Below, in pieces: positions 59,755-64,000 of a DNA stretch of 64,000 nucleotides; the first letter of the stretch is position 1, and the number at the start of each line of letters is the position of its first letter. The notes beneath the pieces are model-generated. The model was not told where the DNA came from. It worked only from the letters and a program-made list of their open reading frames with translations, and ran no database searches. The position numbers and the translations under genes are program-made. The stretch comes from Aeromonas sp. RU39B (GTDB lineage Bacteria; Pseudomonadota; Gammaproteobacteria; Enterobacterales; Aeromonadaceae), in contig NZ_FTMJ01000006.1 of NCBI RefSeq assembly GCF_900156095.1, positions 143,312 through 207,311 of the forward strand. Direction: 5' to 3'.

Positions 59755-60441
59755 ATGAGAACCCTGTTTATTCTGCTGTTGGCATTGCTGGTGATGCCCG
59801 TTCAGGCCACCACGCTGGAAAAAGAGTTGGGGCTGACTGTGCTGCCCACCCAAACCCATCCTGAGCAGCCTATGGTGGTGTTTTTAAGTGGCGATGGCGG
59901 CTGGGCTGCGCTCGACAAAGGGCTAAGCCGCGAGTTGCAGCTGCGCGGGATGCCGGTGGTGGGATGGAGCTCTTTGCACTACTACTGGCATGCCAAAACC
60001 CCAGACCAGGCAGCGCAGGATCTGTCGCGTCTGCTGGAAAGCTACCAAGCCCGCTGGCACCGCCAAACGTGGCTGTTGGTGGGCTTTTCGTTTGGTGCCG
60101 AGATCGTCCCTTTCGTCATCCATCGCCTGCCGGCCGAGCAGCAAGCGTCACTGGTCGGGGCCGTCATGCTCTCACCCTCGACGGCGTCCGATTTCGAGAT
60201 CCACGTCAGTGACATAGTGAGCAGCAGCAAAAGCAGCCGCTATCTGACTCAGCCCGAAGTCACCGCTATCAGCAAGGTGCCGATGCTCTGCATGCAGGGA
60301 CGTGACGACGACGATGACGACAGACTCTGCCCACTACTGGCTCAACCCAATGTCAGCACCATCACGCTCGATGGTGGCCACCATTTTGTCGATGACTATC
60401 CACTGCTGGCCAACCAGATAGTCAAAGGGTTGCATCTGTAA
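59755..60441 (+). CDS. AcvB/VirJ-family periplasmic serine hydrolase
   Basis: A 228-residue secreted alpha/beta hydrolase. A signal peptide is visible (MRTLFILLLALLVMPVQA, cleavage before TT). The family segments VVFLSGDGGWAALDKGLSRE and the nucleophile elbow GFSFGAE (Ser112) are clear, with a late His in DGGHHFVDDY as catalytic candidate. An acidic run of six Asp precedes the end of the core. AcvB of Agrobacterium hydrolyses lysyl-phosphatidylglycerol and is encoded beside the MprF-like LpiA; the same pairing occurs here with 9 bases between the genes and AGGAG at the junction. It may therefore reset MprF products. Confidence 0.8.
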   Translation: MRTLFILLLALLVMPVQATTLEKELGLTVLPTQTHPEQPMVVFLSGDGGWAALDKGLSRELQLRGMPVVGWSSLHYYWHAKTPDQAAQDLSRLLESYQARWHRQTWLLVGFSFGAEIVPFVIHRLPAEQQASLVGAVMLSPSTASDFEIHVSDIVSSSKSSRYLTQPEVTAISKVPMLCMQGRDDDDDDRLCPLLAQPNVSTITLDGGHHFVDDYPLLANQIVKGLHL

Positions 60442-60572
60442 TTGAGTCATTTGGCAGTGATGGACGCGCAGTCGACAGCGTGGAAAAGGTTTTTGCCACA
60501 GAGCGACAAGATGGCTGAACAGGGCCACAAAAGTGTGATACAACAGGCAGAATTTTATGAAAGGGAACTGTC

Positions 60573-61400
60573 ATGACCGAGTTGCAACAGATCATTGAAG
60601 CGGCGTTTGAGCGTCGCGATACCATCACTCCGGGCTCTGTGGATGCCGCCACCAAGGCTGCCATCCTGCAAGTTATCGAGATGCTCGATAAAGGCCAGGC
60701 TCGGGTTGCCGAGAAAATTGCCGGCGAGTGGGTGGTTCATCAATGGCTGAAAAAAGCCGTGCTGCTCTATTTCCGTATCAACGATAACGCCATCATCAAG
60801 GGTGATGACGCGCAGTACTACGACAAGGTACCGCTCAAGTTCTCCGATTACAGCGCGGAAGAGTTCAAGGCTGCCGGTGTGCGCGTCGTACCGCCGGCAA
60901 CGGCACGTAAAGGCGCGTTTATTGCCCCTAACACCGTGCTGATGCCCTCCTATGTCAACATCGGTGCTTTTGTTGACGAAGGCACCATGGTTGATACGTG
61001 GGCGACCGTGGGCTCCTGCGCCCAGATCGGCAAGAACGTCCACCTCTCCGGTGGTGTTGGTATCGGTGGCGTCCTCGAGCCGCTGCAGGCCAATCCGACC
61101 ATCATCGAAGACAACTGCTTTATCGGTGCCCGCTCCGAAGTCGTGGAAGGGGTTATCGTCGAGGAGGGTTCGGTCATCTCCATGGGCGTCTTCATCGGCC
61201 AATCGACCCGTATCTATGATCGCGAGACCGGCGAAATCCATTACGGCCGCGTACCGGCTGGCTCCGTAGTGGTTTCCGGCTCCCTGCCCTCCAAGTGCGG
61301 CAAGTACAGCCTTTATTGCGCCGTCATCGTTAAGAAGGTCGACGCCAAGACCCGCGCCAAGGTCGGCATCAACGCGCTGCTGCGTTCGATTGACGAATAA
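60573..61400 (+). CDS. dapD: Tetrahydrodipicolinate N-succinyltransferase
   Basis: A 275-residue hexapeptide-repeat acyltransferase (E. coli 274) of the lysine/diaminopimelate pathway, needed for peptidoglycan. N-terminal helical domain ([16 protein letters not shown]), then repeats such as [40 protein letters not shown] and [28 protein letters not shown] precedes ATG 60573. The 131-base spacer upstream holds no obvious element beyond a promoter-like AT stretch. Confidence 0.98.
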   Translation: MTELQQIIEAAFERRDTITPGSVDAATKAAILQVIEMLDKGQARVAEKIAGEWVVHQWLKKAVLLYFRINDNAIIKGDDAQYYDKVPLKFSDYSAEEFKAAGVRVVPPATARKGAFIAPNTVLMPSYVNIGAFVDEGTMVDTWATVGSCAQIGKNVHLSGGVGIGGVLEPLQANPTIIEDNCFIGARSEVVEGVIVEEGSVISMGVFIGQSTRIYDRETGEIHYGRVPAGSVVVSGSLPSKCGKYSLYCAVIVKKVDAKTRAKVGINALLRSIDE

Positions 61401-61414
61401 GTGACACAGGTTAC

Positions 61415-61444
61415 AAAAGGCGCCCGATTGGCGCCTTTTTTTTT
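61415..61444 (+). terminator. Terminator after dapD
   Basis: Stem AAAAGGCGCC (61415-61424) / GGCGCCTTTT (61430-61439), loop CGATT, followed by a long T run. Confidence 0.95.
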
Positions 61445-61520
61445 ACCTGATGATCACAGGCTGCCCAGCGCAGCTGGATTAATATAGACTGCAAGAGCTT
61501 TGTTCAGCCGAGGAAGAACG

Positions 61521-61913
61521 ATGTACGACAATCTGAAAAGCCTCGGGATCCAGGATCCCGATACTATTGAGAGCTACACCCTGCGCCAGGAAGCCAATCA
61601 CGACATTCTGAAGATCTACTTCAAGAAACAGAAGGGCGAGTTCTTTGCAAAGAGTGTCAAGTTCAAGTACCCGCGCCAGCGCAAGACCATCCTGATCGAC
61701 TCCGGGACTCACGAATACAAGGACGTCACCGAGATCAATGCCAATCTCAAGTATGTGGTGGATGAGCTTGATGCCCTGACCCAGCCGGTGGCGCCGGCCA
61801 GCACGCAGGAGAATGCCGATATCAAGGAGAAGATTCTGCGCGATCTGCGCCATCTTGAGAAAGTGGTGCAAAACAAGATACGGGAAATCGAGCAGGATCT
61901 GGAAAAGCTCTGA
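61521..61913 (+). CDS. yaeH: DUF3461 family protein (YaeH)
   Basis: A 130-residue small cytosolic protein matching E. coli Yae[57 protein letters not shown] and a Glu/Lys-rich helical C-terminus ([20 protein letters not shown]). Function unknown. The start at ATG 61521 has GAGGAAG upstream and the family N-terminus; the open frame begins 7 codons earlier. It follows dapD as in E. coli and has its own terminator. Confidence 0.9.
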   Translation: MYDNLKSLGIQDPDTIESYTLRQEANHDILKIYFKKQKGEFFAKSVKFKYPRQRKTILIDSGTHEYKDVTEINANLKYVVDELDALTQPVAPASTQENADIKEKILRDLRHLEKVVQNKIREIEQDLEKL

Positions 61914-61932
61914 CCCACTCTTGATGACAACC

Positions 61933-61956
61933 AAGGCGCCCATGTGGCGCCTTTTT
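61933..61956 (+). terminator. Terminator after yaeH
   Basis: Stem AAGGCGCC (61933-61940) / GGCGCC (61946-61951) with loop CATGT, followed by TTTTT. Confidence 0.92.
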
Positions 61957-61986
61957 GCTATGCAGTCTGTGCCCTAGTCAGGCAGA

Positions 61987-62020
61987 GCAAAAACAAAAAG
62001 GAGGCCGTAGCCTCCCTTTT
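61987..62020 (-). terminator. Terminator after ptsG
   Basis: Stem GGAGGC/GCCTCC (62000-62005, 62010-62015) with a 4-nt loop; on minus it is followed by TTTTTGTTTTTGC. It faces the yaeH terminator. Confidence 0.9.
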
Positions 62021-62037
62021 ACTTGAAACCGTCAGGA

Positions 62038-63483
62038 TCAGTTGCTCTTGATCCACTGGTCCATATCAGTCTTCAGGTTGTCAGACTTGGTACCGAAGAT
62101 GGCTTGTACACCCGTACCGGCAACCACGACACCCGCAGCGCCCAGCTTCTTCAGACCAGCTTGGTCAACCTTGGCAACATCCTTCACACCAACACGCAGA
62201 CGGGTGATGCACGCGTCCAGAGAGGCGATGTTGTCCTTACCACCGAAGGCGGTAACCAGAGAGGCAGCCATTTCGTTCTTGCCACCGGTAACCACTTCAT
62301 CAGCAGACTCTTCTTCACGACCCGGGGTCTTCAGATCCATGGCCTTGATAACAACGCGGAAGATGGAGTAGTAGATGGCGGCGTAAACCAGACCTACCAG
62401 CGGGAACAGGACCAGGTTGCTACCCTTGTTACCCAGTACGCTCAGCACCAGGAAGTCGATCAGACCGTGCGAGAAGCTGGTACCGGCACTCATGTTCAGC
62501 AGGATACAGATAACGAACGCTGCACCAGCCAGAACTGCGTGGATCGCATACAGGATCGGAGCCACGAACAGGAAGGAGAACTCGATCGGCTCGGTGATAC
62601 CGGTCAGGAACGAGGTCAGGGCGGCGGAGATCATGATACCACCAACCTTGGCACGGTTTTCCGGCTTAGCGGAGTGCCAAATGGCGATAGCAGCAGCAGG
62701 CAGACCGTACATCTTGAACAGGAAGCCACCAGCCAGCTTACCGGCAGTCGGGTCACCAGCGATGAAGCGCGGGATGTCGCCGTGGAATACTTGGCCAGCT
62801 GCGTTGGTGAATTCACCGACTTGCATTTGGAACGGCACGTTCCAGATGTGGTGCAGACCGAACGGAACCAGAGCACGCTCAACCACGCCATAGATACCGA
62901 ACGCCATGGCCGGGTTCTGGTAGGCAGCCCATTGAGAGAAGTGACCGATAGCGGTACCAATCGGGGGCCAAATGAAGCAAAGCACGACGCCAAAGAAGAT
63001 CGCAGCCAGACCAGAAACGATCGGCACGAAGCGCTTACCGGCGAAGAAGCCAAGGTATTCCGGCAGTTGGATGCGGAAGAAGCGGTTGAACATATAAGCC
63101 GCAATCGCACCTGCGATGATACCACCGAGAACACCGGTATCAGCCAAGTGCTGCGCCTCAACCACTGCGGGGTCCAGACCCAGCATGGCCGGTGCAACGA
63201 CCGCCATGGTCTTGGTCATGATGCCGTAGGCAACAACCGCAGCCAGTGCAGAAACACCATCGTTATTGGTAAAGCCAAGTGCCACACCGATTGCGAAAAT
63301 CAGCGGCATTTGACCGAAAACAGACCCACCGGCCTGTGCCATAACGTGAGAGACAATCTCAGGCAACCAGCTAAAGTTGGCGGAGCCGACACCCAGCAGA
63401 ATACCTGCTACGGGCAGAACGGACACCGGCAACATCAGCGATTTACCGACCTTTTGCAGGTTGGAAAATGCATTTTTGAACAT
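62038..63483 (-). CDS. ptsG: PTS glucose-specific EIICB component
   Basis: A 481-residue phosphotransferase permease (E. coli PtsG 477). The EIIC membrane domain (about 1-390) begins [20 protein letters not shown] and has [33 protein letters not shown] and [20 protein letters not shown]. The C-terminal EIIB domain carries the phosphorylated Cys at about residue 425 in [11 protein letters not shown]. It imports and phosphorylates glucose in concert with Crr and HPr. Start ATG 63483 has GGAGCAC upstream. The leader is long, as expected for a post-transcriptionally regulated gene. Confidence 0.96.
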   Translation of the reverse strand: MFKNAFSNLQKVGKSLMLPVSVLPVAGILLGVGSANFSWLPEIVSHVMAQAGGSVFGQMPLIFAIGVALGFTNNDGVSALAAVVAYGIMTKTMAVVAPAMLGLDPAVVEAQHLADTGVLGGIIAGAIAAYMFNRFFRIQLPEYLGFFAGKRFVPIVSGLAAIFFGVVLCFIWPPIGTAIGHFSQWAAYQNPAMAFGIYGVVERALVPFGLHHIWNVPFQMQVGEFTNAAGQVFHGDIPRFIAGDPTAGKLAGGFLFKMYGLPAAAIAIWHSAKPENRAKVGGIMISAALTSFLTGITEPIEFSFLFVAPILYAIHAVLAGAAFVICILLNMSAGTSFSHGLIDFLVLSVLGNKGSNLVLFPLVGLVYAAIYYSIFRVVIKAMDLKTPGREEESADEVVTGGKNEMAASLVTAFGGKDNIASLDACITRLRVGVKDVAKVDQAGLKKLGAAGVVVAGTGVQAIFGTKSDNLKTDMDQWIKSN

Positions 63484-63857
63484 CGTGTGTGCTCCTGATG
63501 TAGATTAAATCCCTTAGGGTCAACTGAAGCCTGACAACAGCATATTCGGCCATGAATATAACTACGGGCTGAATTGACCTGGGCGTGTATTGTTGGACAG
63601 GCTAAATATAACCGTTCAGAAGATAACTTTCTGTATTAACCGTGAATGGAAAAACAAATTTGGAGGCGAGATCACAAGAAATGAGCGGAGAGGAAAATAT
63701 TGATTTTTCATGGACATAAAAGCCCAAAATAACCTTACCAGATCGAAATATTAATTATCGTCACCAAATGTATTTGCTTGTCGAAGTTATATTTCCAATG
63801 ACTACCAAATGTAACTCAATGTAACCAACTAAGCTTCCCTATTACTATGCACAAAAT
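63484..63857 (-). promoter_or_regulatory. ptsG upstream region
   Basis: About 370 bases without a gene, AT-rich. On minus, TTGTGATC at about 63673 is a good CRP half-site but the second half (CTCCA) is poor, and GGTTATATTTAGCC near 63605 includes a possible -10 (TATATT). I see no clear Mlc-type operator or small-RNA pairing site. Nothing else stands out. Confidence 0.35.
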
Positions 63858-63885
63858 AAAAACTCCTGCGCAAGCAGGAGTTTTT
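63858..63885 (-). terminator. Terminator at the right edge
   Basis: Perfect stem AAAAACTCCTGC (63858-63869) / GCAGGAGTTTTT (63874-63885), loop GCAA. On minus it lies about 20 bases after the stop of the gene cut by the window end and has a TTTTT tract after the stem. Confidence 0.9.
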
Positions 63886-63906
63886 CGAATCCAAACTGGT
63901 CGAACC

Positions 63907-64000
63907 TTATTTCTGACTGCGCTTGACCGCCTCGACAAAGGTGGTCTTGGCCTTGGTCGAGCCAGCCCGCTCAGCTTCATCCACCAGTTTCATCGCCTTG
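63907..64000 (-). CDS. C-terminal end of an unidentified gene, cut by window
   Basis: The last 30 codons of a minus-strand gene are visible, reading KAMKLVDEAERAGSTKAKTT, then FVEAVKRSQK and TAA (63907-63909). The piece is charged and helical with no recognisable motif. A strong terminator follows the stop, which supports a real coding end. I cannot assign a function from so little sequence. Confidence 0.6.
   Translation of the reverse strand, partial: KAMKLVDEAERAGSTKAKTTFVEAVKRSQK

Noticed and set aside
62023..63498. A 491-codon open frame on plus, opposite ptsG
   Set aside because: ptsG is certain by its EIIC and EIIB motifs. The plus frame is polar, repetitive and lacks any recognised domain.
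1..64000. CRISPR arrays, prophage or an intact insertion sequence
   Set aside because: No regularly spaced repeats, phage structural genes or full transposase genes are seen; only the short transposase tail near 1230 remains.

Overview
The window looks like the chromosome of an Aeromonas-type gammaproteobacterium. Three things point there: an FlgT polar-flagellum gene at the left edge, the rpsB-tsf-pyrH-frr-uppS-cdsA-dxr-rseP-bamA-skp-lpxD-fabZ-lpxA-lpxB-rnhB-dnaE-accA block, and the GC-rich codon use. This assignment rests on family recognition and gene order, not on a database search. I see no prophage, CRISPR array or intact insertion sequence.

Layout. 1-1180: the 3' part of flgT, then a tRNA-Arg(CCT) gene with its promoter and terminator. 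1180-1700: a scar holding the tail of a transposase and the tail of a Fic-family gene. 1.8-8.1 kb: the succinate-to-propionate operon scpA-argK-scpB-scpC (minus strand) with a convergent LysR gene (scpR). 8.1-8.7 kb: a long divergent control region with nested inverted repeats. 8.7-18.3 kb: potassium supply, kup followed by kdpFABCDE, with KdpE-like direct repeats ahead of kdpF. 18.4-19.3 kb: a DUF3861 gene and a His-rich PadR (YqjI-like) regulator. 19.5-30.6 kb: an L-rhamnose cluster with rhaR and rhaS on minus, and rhaB, rhaA, a four-gene ABC transporter, fucO and rhaM on plus; no rhamnulose-1-phosphate aldolase gene (rhaD) is present. 30.7-33.5 kb: a soluble two-PAS chemoreceptor and the serine transporter sdaC, which has a long structured leader. 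34.1-53.2 kb: the housekeeping block (fatty acid synthesis, replication, lipid A, outer membrane assembly, isoprenoids, translation), all on minus. 53.5-61.9 kb: map, glnD, an mprF-acvB pair, dapD and yaeH on plus. 62.0-63.5 kb: ptsG on minus. The right edge cuts a minus-strand gene.

How the genes fit together. RhaS/RhaR and probably CRP would switch on rhamnose uptake (ABC), mutarotation (RhaM), isomerisation (RhaA) and phosphorylation (RhaB). FucO would reduce the lactaldehyde released after an aldolase encoded elsewhere. KdpD/KdpE would control the high-affinity pump next to the low-affinity Kup system. The lpx/bam/rse genes form one envelope-biogenesis block with tight spacing and several non-ATG starts suggestive of translational coupling. 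MprF and the AcvB-like protein form a plausible lipid-modification pair.

No wholly new multi-gene system is evident. The best leads are: the rha operon without an aldolase, the nested dyads upstream of scpA, the CsrA-like hairpin in the sdaC leader, the cysteine-free His-rich YqjI-like regulator with a palindrome ahead of it, and three short-spaced cysteine pairs in BamA.
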